A DNA stretch of 64,000 bases from Mycolicibacterium stellerae. GTDB taxonomy: Bacteria; Actinomycetota; Actinomycetes; Mycobacteriales; Mycobacteriaceae. The notes under the pieces are model-generated. The model saw only the letters and a program-made list of their open reading frames with translations. It did not search any database and was not told the DNA's origin. Made by a program: the position numbers and the translations under genes. Location: contig NZ_RARC01000020.1 in the NCBI RefSeq assembly GCF_003719305.1, forward strand, positions 54,048 through 118,047, read 5' to 3'. This document shows positions 1 through 11,700 of the stretch, one piece after another (the first letter of the stretch is position 1; the number at the start of each line of letters is the position of its first letter).

Positions 1-1062
1 GAGCTCGCGCCGCGGCTTGACCCAGCCGCGAGGTCCGGCCAGCACCATGATGGCGGGCAGCAGCGTCATCGCGGCGAGGTATGCCACCCCGACCCCGATC
101 GCGCATGCCACCCCGGCCGTGGAGAACACCCCCATGCGGGCGAAGCTGATCCCGAGAAAGGTGATTCCCACCGTGGCGGCGGATGCCGTGATCACCTTGC
201 CGATCGAGATCAACGCCCGCCGCACCGCGTCGTCGAGATCGGCTCCCTGTCGCAGATAGTCGTGATATCTGCTGATGAGGAAGACGGCGTAGTCCGTTCC
301 CGCGCCCGCGATGATCGCGCTCAGAAGAATGGATGACTGGTTCGAAACCCCCAGTCCGAAGAGCTCGGAGACCCCGGCCACCACGGACTGCGCGACGATC
401 AGCGAGGTCCCGATGGCTGCCAGTGGCAGGAGCATGGTGACCGGGTTGCGGTACACCACGAGCAGAACGAGGAGCACAAGGACCGCGATCGCGATCTCGA
501 TGGGCATGCGGTCCTGCTCGCCCGCGACGGTGAGGTCGGCGACAGTTGCCGCCGGTCCGGTGACGTGCACGGTGAGCGGGCCGTCGGTGACAGCATTGTG
601 TTTGACGATGTCGGCGACGCGGTTGTAGGACTCGTAGGCGCGTGGCGTGCCCAACTCCCCCGCGAGGCCGACCGGCAGCACCCAGGTCGTCTTGTCCTTG
701 CTGGTCAGGAAGGGCCGCAACTGCGGCGTGGTGAAGAAGTCCTGAACCATCACCACGTCTGTCACGTCGTCGCGCAGCGCGTCGACCACTTTGCGGTAGG
801 TGTCTTCGTCGCCCGGTTTGAGCCCGGTTTCGTTGATGAACGCGACGACGAGAAGGTTGTCCGAACTCGACTCGTGAAACGCTTCGGTCATCTGCCGGGC
901 GGCGACGCTCGACGGGGCGTCGGTTGGCAGGATGGCGGGCGGGTTCTTCTGGGCCATCTGGTTGAGGCTCGGGAACGTCAGCAGAAGTGCGACCGCGATC
1001 GCGGCCCAAGCCCCGATCACCGCCCAGGGCCACCGCACCACGAGATCGGCTAGCCGTCGCAT
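1..1062 (-). CDS. mmpL10: MmpL family lipid transporter, N-terminal part (MmpL10 of the TPP locus)
   Basis: This is an inner-membrane RND-type transporter that moves lipids across the mycobacterial plasma membrane. The first 354 residues are in the window; the C-terminal part lies before base 1. The protein starts MRRLADLVVRWPW and has a first membrane helix at about residues 13-32. A periplasmic porter domain with the family's QMTEAF and TGPAA segments follows. A run of membrane helices comes next (IEIAIAVLVLLVLLVVYRNP and onward), with the GAGTDYAVFLISRY motif of MmpL proteins. The ATG at 1062 is preceded by a weak GGGGAC. The gene lies 33 bases downstream of papA3 on the same strand, so the two are probably cotranscribed. 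The papA3/pks neighbours match the M. smegmatis trehalose polyphleate locus, where MmpL10 is the exporter. The family is certain; the MmpL10 name rests on context. Confidence 0.9.
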   Translation of the reverse strand, partial: MRRLADLVVRWPWAVIGAWAAIAVALLLTFPSLNQMAQKNPPAILPTDAPSSVAARQMTEAFHESSSDNLLVVAFINETGLKPGDEDTYRKVVDALRDDVTDVVMVQDFFTTPQLRPFLTSKDKTTWVLPVGLAGELGTPRAYESYNRVADIVKHNAVTDGPLTVHVTGPAATVADLTVAGEQDRMPIEIAIAVLVLLVLLVVYRNPVTMLLPLAAIGTSLIVAQSVVAGVSELFGLGVSNQSSILLSAIIAGAGTDYAVFLISRYHDYLRQGADLDDAVRRALISIGKVITASAATVGITFLGISFARMGVFSTAGVACAIGVGVAYLAAMTLLPAIMVLAGPRGWVKPRREL

Positions 1063-1095
1063 GTCGTCCCCATCTTCGCCCGTATTCGCCTCACG

Positions 1096-2517
1096 CTATG
1101 CGACGCGTCCCCAGTGCCCGCTGTCAGCAACCCGAGCGGACACCGAGCACATCGCCTCCATGTAGCGGGTTACTGATTTCCTGGCGACCGGGTTGTCGGG
1201 ATGCATGATCGCCATGACCGTGCCCTGCCCGTACCGGAATATGTAGATCGTCAATTGATATGAATACCGGCCGTCGGGATAAATACCGATGTTGTTCGCA
1301 AGTCCCATGTCGGCCGCGGCCAGGATGGCGTTGAGCGGTGCGGCGCCACCGTGCAGGAAGTTCGACACCGGGAAGTTCGGTCGCGGCCACTGCAACCACG
1401 GCGCCAATTCCAATACGCGGTAATAGGGCACTCTCGCCATTTCCAGGCTCGAGTCGAAAGAAGCCTGGGCTGCCCACGCCGCATCGCTGAAAGACGTCGC
1501 CGCTATCGGGATGGTGATCGGGATCAGCCCGGTGAACCACCCCTGCGTCATGAAGTTGTCGCCGGCTTTGCGGGAATCCCTCGGCGTGAGCCCGTAGTAG
1601 GTGAGAGCGCCGGTGAACTCGTGCTCGACCAGGCCCAGACAGGCAAACACGCCGCCGACGAAACGCGCGCCCGCCGCCGTGCAGGCGGATTCGAAACGTT
1701 CCGTTTGCGCGTTGTCCATCAGGACCATGGAGGTCATGTCGCTCTTGGTGGAGCTGTCGGGATTACCCAACGGCAGCGGGAATTCGGGAAAACCCCCACC
1801 GTTGTTCTCGGCGAATTCGATCCACGCCTGTACTCCGGGCGAATCGACAGTTAACTCTGAGGTGTGTGCGCGCTCGCGGGTACAGAAGTCGTCGAAACTA
1901 CCGGCGTCTGGAAGCTTGAGGGCGTCGCCACCTCCGCTCAACGCGGAGTACATCCCATTTGCTTCCAGCATTGTCGTGCCGATCAACGTCGCGTCCCCGT
2001 GGACATGATCCATGGCGGCGAAAAAAGTGAAGTGACTTTCGTTCTGGACTATTCCGAAAGTGAAGCAGCCCCATTCCAACGGATTAGGTATGGCTACCAC
2101 GTGAGCGTGTATCTCGTCGACCGTCATGTGGCCGTGGTCGACGGGCACGAATTCAATGTCGGCCGGGTCGTCGATGGCGTGCCGGATGAAGTCCCCGTCG
2201 CCGGTCTGCTCGAACCAACTGCGGAATGTGTCATGCCGCCGTAGGTACGCGTTGACGGCACGATCCATGGCCGAAATGTCACACACGCCGGGCACTTCAC
2301 AGCTGGCGATGATTTGCCGGGAGAAGGTCAACCCGGCCGCGCTCCGCTCGCTGTAGTTACGAAGGTGTTGGCGCTGCATGTAGCTGACCGGCACCGGACT
2401 AATGTTTGCTGAGCGCGCCTTCTCCCTGGCCTCGGCAGTCGGTTGCCAGGAAGTGACCGCGCCCGGACTCAATGACCATTCATCAAGTGCGCCAACAGTT
2501 ATTTTCCCGATGCGCAA
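1096..2517 (-). CDS. papA3: Polyketide-associated acyltransferase PapA3
   Basis: This is a condensation-domain acyltransferase of the PapA family. In TPP synthesis PapA3 acylates trehalose. The 473-residue reading chosen here starts at TTG 2517, because a strong GGGAGGA ribosome site lies 7 bases upstream (2525-2531) and the protein then begins MRIGKITVGALDEWSLSPG, typical of PapA1/2/3 proteins. An ATG at 2619 would add 34 unlikely Arg/Gly-rich residues. The active-site region reads MDHVHGDATL, so His171 and Asp175 of the HxxxDG motif are present, but the final Gly is Ala. The C-terminal half keeps a DFGWG-like region in altered form. Divergent from pks across a 218-bp promoter region and followed by mmpL10. 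The family and locus assignment are good; the start codon is inferred. Confidence 0.88.
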   Translation of the reverse strand: MRIGKITVGALDEWSLSPGAVTSWQPTAEAREKARSANISPVPVSYMQRQHLRNYSERSAAGLTFSRQIIASCEVPGVCDISAMDRAVNAYLRRHDTFRSWFEQTGDGDFIRHAIDDPADIEFVPVDHGHMTVDEIHAHVVAIPNPLEWGCFTFGIVQNESHFTFFAAMDHVHGDATLIGTTMLEANGMYSALSGGGDALKLPDAGSFDDFCTRERAHTSELTVDSPGVQAWIEFAENNGGGFPEFPLPLGNPDSSTKSDMTSMVLMDNAQTERFESACTAAGARFVGGVFACLGLVEHEFTGALTYYGLTPRDSRKAGDNFMTQGWFTGLIPITIPIAATSFSDAAWAAQASFDSSLEMARVPYYRVLELAPWLQWPRPNFPVSNFLHGGAAPLNAILAAADMGLANNIGIYPDGRYSYQLTIYIFRYGQGTVMAIMHPDNPVARKSVTRYMEAMCSVSARVADSGHWGRVA

Positions 2518-2670
2518 AACGTCGTCCTCCCAGCTTGACCGGCCCTCCGGTGCGGCATCATACGTTGCGAGATCAACATACCCTCGGCCGGACCGCCGAC
2601 GTCCCGCGGCGGATGGCAACGCCGCGCACGCGACGGATACACGTGCAATAGTGGTCCGTCGGGGGTTGAT

Positions 2671-2723
2671 CTGACGGCCGAGTAAGTTTATCTTACTGCC
2701 GAGTAAGCTTACCGTCGAGTAAG
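2671..2723. promoter_or_regulatory. Three tandem CTTAC-N6-GTAAG operators in the papA3/pks promoter
   Basis: Three 16-bp units can be read directly. Unit 1 is CTGAC-GGCCGA-GTAAG at 2671-2686 (left arm one base off). Unit 2 is CTTAC-TGCCGA-GTAAG at 2692-2707. Unit 3 is CTTAC-CGTCGA-GTAAG at 2708-2723. Units 2 and 3 abut exactly. The GTAAG of unit 3 overlaps the AAGGAG ribosome site (2721-2726) of pks, whose ATG is at 2736. The same repeat occurs at the fadA2/fabG4 promoter, and a variant lies upstream of fadE5. Dimeric (for example TetR-type) repressor binding is inferred. Confidence 0.7.
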
Positions 2724-2735
2724 GAGAATTTCGGC

Positions 2736-5700
2736 ATGGGATCCGTTGAAAATTCGATCGAGCCGGCTCCGCGCTTCGCCATCGTCGGCTATGCCGCGCG
2801 CTTCCCGGGTGCCCCAGACACCGACGAATTCTGGAACGTCCTTCGCGAGGGCCGTGACGCGGTAACCGAAGTGCCCAAGGACCGCTGGGATGTCGACGAA
2901 TTCTTCGACCCGGAACCCGGTGTGCCCGGCAAGGTGGTCACCCGCCGTGCGGGTTTCGTCGACGACGTGACGGGGTTCGACGCGCCGTTCTTCGGGATGT
3001 CGACCCGCGAGGTCAGGTTGATGGACCCGCAGCATCGACTCTTGCTGGAGATGGCATGGAGCGCGGTGGAGCATTCGGGCACCGCGCCGACTGCGTTGGC
3101 CGACACCAACACCGGCGTGTTCGTGGGTCTGGCCACCCACGACTACCTGGGAATGGCATCCGACGAGCTGACCTATCCCGAGATCGAGGCCTACATGGCC
3201 ATCGGGACGTCGAATGCCGCGGCAGCGGGACGGATCAGCTATCGGCTGGGGCTGCAGGGTCCTTCGGTCGCCGTCGACACGGCGTGCAGCTCGTCGCTGG
3301 TGGCAATCCATCAGGCGTGCCAGGCGCTGCGGTTGGGAGAATGCGATCTTGCGCTGGCAGGCGGCGCGAACGTGCTGCTCACACCGGCGACGATGATCAC
3401 GTTTTCCAGCGCCCACATGCTCGCGCCCGACGGCCGGTGCAAGACGTTCGACGCGGCCGCCGACGGCTACGTCCGCGGCGAGGGTTGCGGTGTGATCGTC
3501 ATCAAGCGCCTCGAGGACGCGATCGAAGACGGTGACCGGATTCGCGCCGTGATCCGCGGCAGCGCGATCAACCAGGACGGCGCGTCAGGTGGCTTGACGG
3601 TACCCAACGGCGTTGCCCAGCAACGGGTTATCGCCGATGCGCTGAAGCGCGCCGACCTCGAACCAAGCGACATCGGTTACCTGGAAGCGCACGGCACAGG
3701 GACATCGCTGGGTGACCCGATCGAAGCCCAGGCCGCAGGTGCAGTGCTCGGCGCCGGACGCGAGCCCGGCCAGCCGCTGTTGATCGGCTCGGCGAAGACG
3801 AACATCGGACACCTGGAGGCGGCCGCGGGCATCGCGGGCGTCATCAAGGTCATCCTGTCGCTCGAGAACGAGTTGCTGCCCCGTCACCTACATTTCGAGA
3901 ACCCGTCGCCGCACATCCCATGGGACCGGCTCGCGGTGGAGGTCGTCAAGGAGGCCACCAGCTGGGAACGCAACGGTCGGCCGCGCATCGCGGGAGTCAG
4001 CTCGTTCGGGTTCGCCGGGACGAACGCACACGTCATCCTCGAGGAAGCACCCGAGGAAGCCACTCCGAGTCCGGTCGAACGGCCCGCGGAGGGCCGATTC
4101 AGCGTTCTCCCGCTCTCGGCGCGCACGCCCGCCGCACTGGTGCGGGTCGCCGACCTGTACCGGAGCTGGCTGAGCGCACACCCTGAGGCGCCCCTGCCCG
4201 ACGTCTGCTTCACCGCGGGGGCGGGGCGAGCACACCTGGAGCACCGGGCCGCACTGGTGGTCAATTCGAGAGAATCAGTCGCCGAACTACTCAGCGCGGT
4301 CGCCGACGACCGCCCGGTGTCAGGGCTGGTTCGCGGGGAATCCCACGACAAACCGAAGACTGCGTGGCTGTTCACCGGCCAAGGCAGCCAGTACCCCGGC
4401 ATGGCCCGGGAGCTGTACGACACCGAACCCGTGTTCGCCGAGACACTGAATCGTTGCGCGGCCGTGGTCGCTGACGTTCTCGAAAAGCCGTTGCTGGACG
4501 TGATTTTCGACGTGGACAGCCCCGACGCCGAGGATTCGCTGCGGCAGACCTCCTATGCACAGCCCGCCTTGTTCGCGGTGGAGATGGGCCTGGCCCGCCT
4601 CTGGCAGTCGTGGGGCTTCGAACCCGACGTGGTGCTGGGCCACAGCGTGGGCCAGTATTCGGCGGCCTGCGTAGCGGGCGTGTTCAGCATTACCGACGGC
4701 GCGCTGCTGATGGCCGAACGCGGGCGTCTCTTCGGCAGCCTGCCTGCGGGCGGCCGGATGGTTGCGGTGTTCGCCGACGCCGAGCGTGTCGAGAGCCTGA
4801 CCGACGACTACCCGAGTCTGTCGGTCGCGGCCTACAACGGTGCCAACACTGTGTTGTCGGGACCGGCGCAGGATCTGGAGAAGGCGGTAGCCGGGCTGGC
4901 GGCCGCCGGGGTCCGGTGTGACTGGCTGGACACCAGCCACGCGTTCCACTCGGCGTTGCTCGACCCGATCCTCGACGACTTCGAGTCGTATGCGCAGCGC
5001 TTCAATTTCCAGACGCCGCAACGAATTCTCATCGACAACCGCACCGGCACCGCGCTCGGCAGGAGCGTGAAGCTCGATGGGACCTACTGGCGCCGTCACG
5101 CGCGCCAACCCGTGGAGTTCGCCAAGAGTGTGCGAACCCTTGCAGATCTGAATTGCAAGGTGTTGGTCGAGATCGGCCCGCAGCCGGTGCTCACCGCAGC
5201 AGCCCTGCGGGCATGGCCCGACCCGGCCACCGCACCGCGGGCGATCGCGTCGTTGCGCCGAAACACCGCCGACCACCGACAGATCACCGAAGCCGTCGCC
5301 GACGCGTACGTCCTTGGCCACCTGCCCGACTTCGGCGCACTGCGGCAGACGCACGCACGAAAGCTCGACCTACCGACGTATCCATTCGAACGTCGCGAGT
5401 ACTGGTACACCGACAATCGGGACGCCTCCAGCCCGCAGCAGAGCGCTGTTGGACCGCGCACCCAGACGGTGCGGCTACTCGAGGACGGCAGGATAGAAGA
5501 ACTGGCGGCCCTACTCGACGGTGCCGACGGCGACCGCCAGACCTTCGATGTGCTGACCAAGCTTGCCGCACAACACAACCAGCAACGTAGCAGCCAGTCC
5601 GTCGCCGACGACCGCTACGAGATTCGCTGGGACAAGCCCCCCACCGCAGTCTCAGCCGGTCAGACCGAGGAATCCACCTGGCTTCTCGTCGGTGATGATT

Positions 5701-8700
5701 GTCCGGCGGTCGCGCCGTTTGTCGACGCGCTGACCGCGCGTGGGCAGCAGTACCGGATCCTGGATTTGCCGTCGTCCGACGCGGACGAGGAACAGCTCGC
5801 GGACGCGTTGCGCGCTGCGGCGGAAGAGGATTCGACGCTACGTATCGTGCATGTCGCGGCGCTGGACTCCGACAACCCACCATCGATGCGGTCACTGTTG
5901 CGGATGCAGCACCAAATTCTGGGTGGAACGCGGCGGCTCTTCCGGGCCGCGATCGCCGCGGGACTTCGCAAGCCCATCTGGATTGTTACCCGTGGCGCGC
6001 AGCGAGTCACCGACGCAGACACCGTGTCGCCGGATCAGAGCAGCCTGTGGGGTTTCGGTCGCGCCGCATCGCTGGAGCTTCCGCAAGTGTGGGGCGGACT
6101 GGCGGATCTGAGCGAAGGCACCGCCGACGAATGGTCGCGGTTCATCAGCGAGGTGGTGGCGCAGCGTGGCGAAGACCAGATCGCGCTCCGCGATCAGGCG
6201 CTCTATGTGCCCCGGCTGGTACGACGGGATGAACAGCCGAGCGCCACGGCGGTGGAACTCCGTGACGAGGCAACGTATTTGGTGACCGGCGGGCTGGGGT
6301 CGATCGGGCTCGAGATCGCCGGATTCCTGGCCGCGCACGGCGCCAGGCATCTGGTGCTGACCGGCCGACGTCCGGCAAGCGATGCCGCACTGCGGAGCAT
6401 CGACGCACTTCGCGAAGGGCACGGATGCGAGATACGGGTCGTCGCTGCCGACATCGCCGATGCCCATGACGTCGCGCGGCTGTTGGCCACCGTGGCCGCC
6501 GAGCTACCGCCGTTGGCAGGCATCGTGCACGCCGCGGGGGAAATCGGTACCACGCCGCTGAGCACCCTCGACGACGCCGAGATCGATCGGGTCTTCGCCG
6601 GGAAGGTCTGGGGTGCTTGGCATTTGAGTGAAGCAGCCGCTGACCTGCAGCTGGACTTCTTCCTCAGCACCTCATCGATCGCCTCGGTGTGGGGCGGGTT
6701 CGGTCAGACCGCCTACGGCGCCGCCAACGCCTTCCTCGACGGCTTGGCCTGGCGCCTTCGCGAGCGGGGCATCTCCGGGATCAGCGTCAACTTCGGTCCG
6801 TGGTCGGCGGGCATGGCCGACGCGGAGTCACGTGCGCGCCTTGACAAACGCGGCGTCCAGACCTTGTCACCCGCCGATGCACTGTCCGGTCTGGCCGATG
6901 TGATGGCGACTTCTGCAGCACAGGGGCCCGCACAGGGAGTGGTGGCCCGGATCGACTGGACCCGTTTCCTTCCGCTGTACCAGCAGGCGGGCAGGCGAGC
7001 TTTCCTTGCGGAGCTGGCGCGTGAGGTGCCTGACGCGACGCCGGCCCCGACGACGTCGGGGAAGACCCAATTGGTCGAACGGCTCACGGCCGCTCCAACC
7101 CAGCAGCGCAAGAAGCTTCTGACGGATTACCTGCGCGACGCGGTAGCAGAGGTGACGCGCGTCGACGCCGCGGAGATCCGGGAAGACGCGGGGTTCTTCG
7201 ACCTCGGCATGGATTCATTGATGGCAGTCGAGTTGCGGCGCCGTATCGAACAAGGAGTCGGCCGCGAGATTCCGGTCACCCTGGTGATGGATCACCCCCG
7301 GCTGTCGGATGCCGCCGACTATCTGCTCGGCGAGGTGCTCGGGCTCAGCGAGCAGGCCGACAAACCAGCGCCCAAGCCGGTATCGGCGCCGACGCGCACG
7401 GACGAACCGATCGCGATCGTCGCGGTGTCGTGCCGGTTCCCCGGCGCACCAAACCCGGAAGCTTTCTGGGACTTGCTTGCCGGCGGCGTCGACGCGATCG
7501 GGGAGGTCCCCGAGGATCGCTTCGACATCGACGAGTTCTACGATCCGGATCCAGAGACCCCCGGCAAGACGTACACGCGCTTCGGCGGGTTCCTCGACGG
7601 AATCGATGGATTCGATCCCGAGTTCTTCGGCATCTCCCCGCGCGAGGCGGTCTGGATAGAGCCGCAGCAGCGGCTGATGCTCGAAACGGCCTGGGAAGGT
7701 CTCGAAAGGGCCGGGTACGCGCCCGCCGCTCTGCGCGGCAGTCGAACAGGCGTCTTCGTGGGGGTGGGCGCCAACGAGTACGCCCATCTGCTGTCCGCCG
7801 AGTCGATCGACAAGATCGAGCCCTACTTCATCACCGGCAACGCGCTCAACGCCATATCCGGCCGAGTCGCCTTCGCACTGGGACTCGAAGGACCGGCGGT
7901 CGCGGTCGATACCGCGTGCAGCTCGGCGTTGGTGGCCGTCCATCAGGCCTGCCAGGCTCTGCACTCCGGTGACTGCGACATGGCGTTGGCCGGCGGCGTG
8001 AACGTCTTGCTGAGTCCGGTGACGGTGATCGCCGCATCCCGCGCCAGGATGCTTTCGCCGGTCGGGCGATGCAAGACGTTCGACGCGTCCGCCGACGGCT
8101 ACGTGCGCAGCGAAGGCTGCGGCATCCTCGTGCTCAAGAGGCTCAGCGACGCGGTGCGCGATGGCGACCGGGTATGCGCGGTCATTCCCGGCAGCGCGGT
8201 CAACCAGGACGGCGCCTCAAGCGGTTTGACGGTGCCCAACGGGGGTGCACAACAACGGCTCATCGGGGCTGTGCTGGATCGCGCCGGTCTGGCAGGCGGC
8301 GATGTCGACTACCTCGAGGCGCACGGGACGGGTACCCCGCTTGGCGATCCGATCGAGGTGCAGGCGGCCGCGGCAGCCTACGGCGGCTCGCGTGACGCCA
8401 ACCGACCGCTGCTGATGGGGTCGGTGAAAACGAATATCGGGCACCTCGAGTCCGCGTCGGGGGCGGCAGGACTGATCAAAGTCGTGTTGTCGCTTCAGAA
8501 TGAAATGCTGCCGGAGAGCCTGCACTTCGACACGCCGTCACCGCACATCCCATGGGATTCGCTGCCGGTGCGGGTCGTGGACAAGGCGACTCCATGGCAG
8601 ACCAACGGCAGGCCGCGGCGGGCAGGGGTGAGTTCGTTCGGCTTCACCGGCACGAACGCGCACGTGCTGCTCGAGGAGGCCCCTGCCGCCCAACCGGTGG

Positions 8701-11700
8701 CCCAGGAGCCCGTCACTGACGAGCAGCCGGTCAACGTGCTGGCGCTTTCCGCGCGAACGCCGGAAGCACTTGTCGCGTTGGCGCAGCGCTATGAGTCTTT
8801 CTTGACCGCCCACCCGGATGCCGACATCGCCGACGTGTGCCTCACCGCCGGGGCAGGCCGTTCGCATTTCGAACATCGCGCCGCGCTGGTCGTGGATTCG
8901 GTCGACGGTGCGCGCGACGGCCTGGCCGGGTTGGCCGAGAACCGGATGCGACCAGGTGTCGTACGTGGCGAGCACACGCACCACCCGACGACGGCGTGGT
9001 TCTTCACCGGGCAGGGCAGCCAGTATCCGGGGATGGCCCGTGAGTTGTTCGATGCCGAGCCGGTTTTCGCCGAGACCGTGACGCGTTGCGCGGAGGCGGT
9101 CGACGACATCCTGCCCCGGCCGTTGTTGGATGTGCTGTTCGCCATCGATCGCGAAACCGGTGGCGAGACTGGAGAAGCGTTGCGGCACACGTCGTTTGCG
9201 CAGCCGGCACTCTTCGCCGTCGAGATGGGCCTTGCCCGGCTGTGGCAGTCGTGGGGCATCGAGCCCGACGTGGTGCTCGGCCACAGCGTCGGCCAGTACG
9301 CGGCGGCATGTGTGGCAGGAGTCTTCAGCCTCACCGACGGCGCACGGCTGATGGCCGAGCGCGGCAGGTTGTTCGGCAGCCTGCCAGAAGGTGGGCGAAT
9401 GGTCGCGGTGTTCACCGACGCCAAGCACGTGGAAAAGAGCGCAGGCGAATTCCCGCGGGTCTCGGTCGGCGCCTATAACGGGCCCAACACCGTGCTCTCT
9501 GGCCCTGGTGAGGATCTGGAGCAGATCGTCGCCGGGTTCAGCGAGGAAGGGATCCGCTGCACCTGGCTGCAGACCAGCCACGCATTCCACTCGGAACTGC
9601 TGGACCCGGTACTCGATGAATTCGAGTCCTACGCAGCGCAATTGCAGTTCGCTGTCCCGACGTTGCCGCTGGTCTGCAACCGCACCGGCGCAGTGCTCAC
9701 GGCGCAAACCCCGCTCGACGCCAAGTACTGGCGGCGGCATTCCCGCCAGCCGGTGCAATTCGCCGAAAGCGTGCGCACCGTTGCGGCGCTGGGATGCTCG
9801 GTGTTGATGGAGATCGGTCCGCAACCGGTGCTGACCGGGGCGGCTGTGCAGGTCTGGCCGGAGCACCTGGCCGCACCGCGGGCGATCGTGTCGATGCGCA
9901 AGGGTGTCGGCGACCGGCGCCAGATCGCCGATGCGCTCGCCGCGGCCTACGTCGGCGGCCACCGGCCCGATTTCGCCGCGCTGCATTCTGCGACCGGTCG
10001 CAAACTCGAATTACCTACCTATCCGTTCCAGCGGCGCCGCTTCTGGCCGAAAGCTTCTGGAATCGCCGGCTCCGGTTACCACGGCCAGGCGGTGTCGGGG
10101 ATCCTTGGTAGCGCAAAGGATCTCGCATCGGGTGACACCGTCTACACCAGCAGGTTGTCCGTCAAATCGCAGCCGTGGCTGTCCGATCACGTCATCTATG
10201 GCACCGTTGTCGTCCCTGGGGCGACGTACGCTGCGATGGCCTTGGCGGCAGTCGGTCCGCCTGCGCGGGCGAAAGACGTCTTCTTCTACGAGCCGATCAT
10301 CCTGCCCGAGAAGAGCTCTCGAGAGGTACAGCTGACGTTGTCTCCGCTCGACGACGGCAGCGGTTCGACCTTCAAGGTGCACAGCCGACCCTATGGTGAA
10401 AAAGGCGCCGAGTGGTCGTTGAACGCCGAAGGCACGGTGGTCGCCGGTGTGGATGAGGAAGAGGCCTCACCCGAACCAGCGGAACCCGTCGACGCGGTGA
10501 CCGAGCGGTTGAACCGCATGCGCCCGCAGGAGCTGTTCGAGACCTTCGCGGACATGGAACTGGCGTGGGGTCCCAACTGGTCCGGTTCGCTGAAGTCGCT
10601 CTGGCTTGGCGATGGCGAGGCGATCGGCGACATCATCGTCGGCGAAGAGCTCGCCGAGCACCTCGGATCCGAGCCGATGCACCCGGTGTTGATGGACCTG
10701 TGCACCGGTGTCGCATTCCCGGCGTTCCCGGCACTTCTGGCTGCCGAGCAGGGCGTGAACGATCTGTTCTTGCCGCTGCGCTACGGGCAGGTGATGCTGA
10801 CGGAGAAGATGCCTCGCCGGTTCTACTGCCGCGCGAAGTGGCATACCAGCGAACTCAACAGCGAAACGCAGGTCTTCGATCTCGATTTCGTCGACCGCGA
10901 TGGCCGCCAGCTGGGCGGGATCCGCGAGTTCACGGTCAAACGCGCGCCGCGGGAGGCATTGTTGCGCGGGCTCGGTGGCGACACCAGCAGGTTGTTGTAC
11001 ACCCTTGGCTGGCAAGAGGTTCCGCCGCCTGCGGCGGTCGACAACACCGCAGGTGCGGACGGCACCTGGCTCGTTGCCGGGTTCGACGAGCTGGCCGCCA
11101 ATGTCGCGGGCTGCATCCCGTTCGACCCGACGACAGATTCGGAGCCGCTCGGACAGGTTCTTGCGCAGGCTCACCAGCGAGGTCTGCCATTTGCCGGCGT
11201 TGTCTGGCGCGCCACGGCACCCGGCCCCAACGAGTCGAGCGCCGATATCGCCGCACGACTCGAGGCCGAGATCGCCAACCTGCTCAGTGCCGTGCACGCC
11301 GTGCAAGACGGTTCACAAAACGGAGGCGTGAAACTTCCGAATGGCCTCTGGATCGTCACCGAGCACGCCGTGGCAACCGAGTCCGGCGAGCCGGTCGACC
11401 CGGTGCAGGCCGCGCTCTGGGGATTCGGGCGCACCACCATCAACGAGGAACCGGCCCTGCGCTGCAGGCTGGTCGACTCCGACGGATCGGATCAGGCGGT
11501 GCAGCTGCTGACCAAGCTGCTCACCACACCGCTCGAGGAGCCGGAACTCGCGTTGCGGCAAGGGAAGTTGCTGGCATCGCGCTTGCTGCACTGGGCGCGC
11601 AGCGGGCATCTCACGGTGCCCCGCTCCAACGACTACGTCTTGGCGCCCACCGAGCGTGGCGCGATCGACAACCTGCGTCTGATCGAGTCGGACGTGCCGC

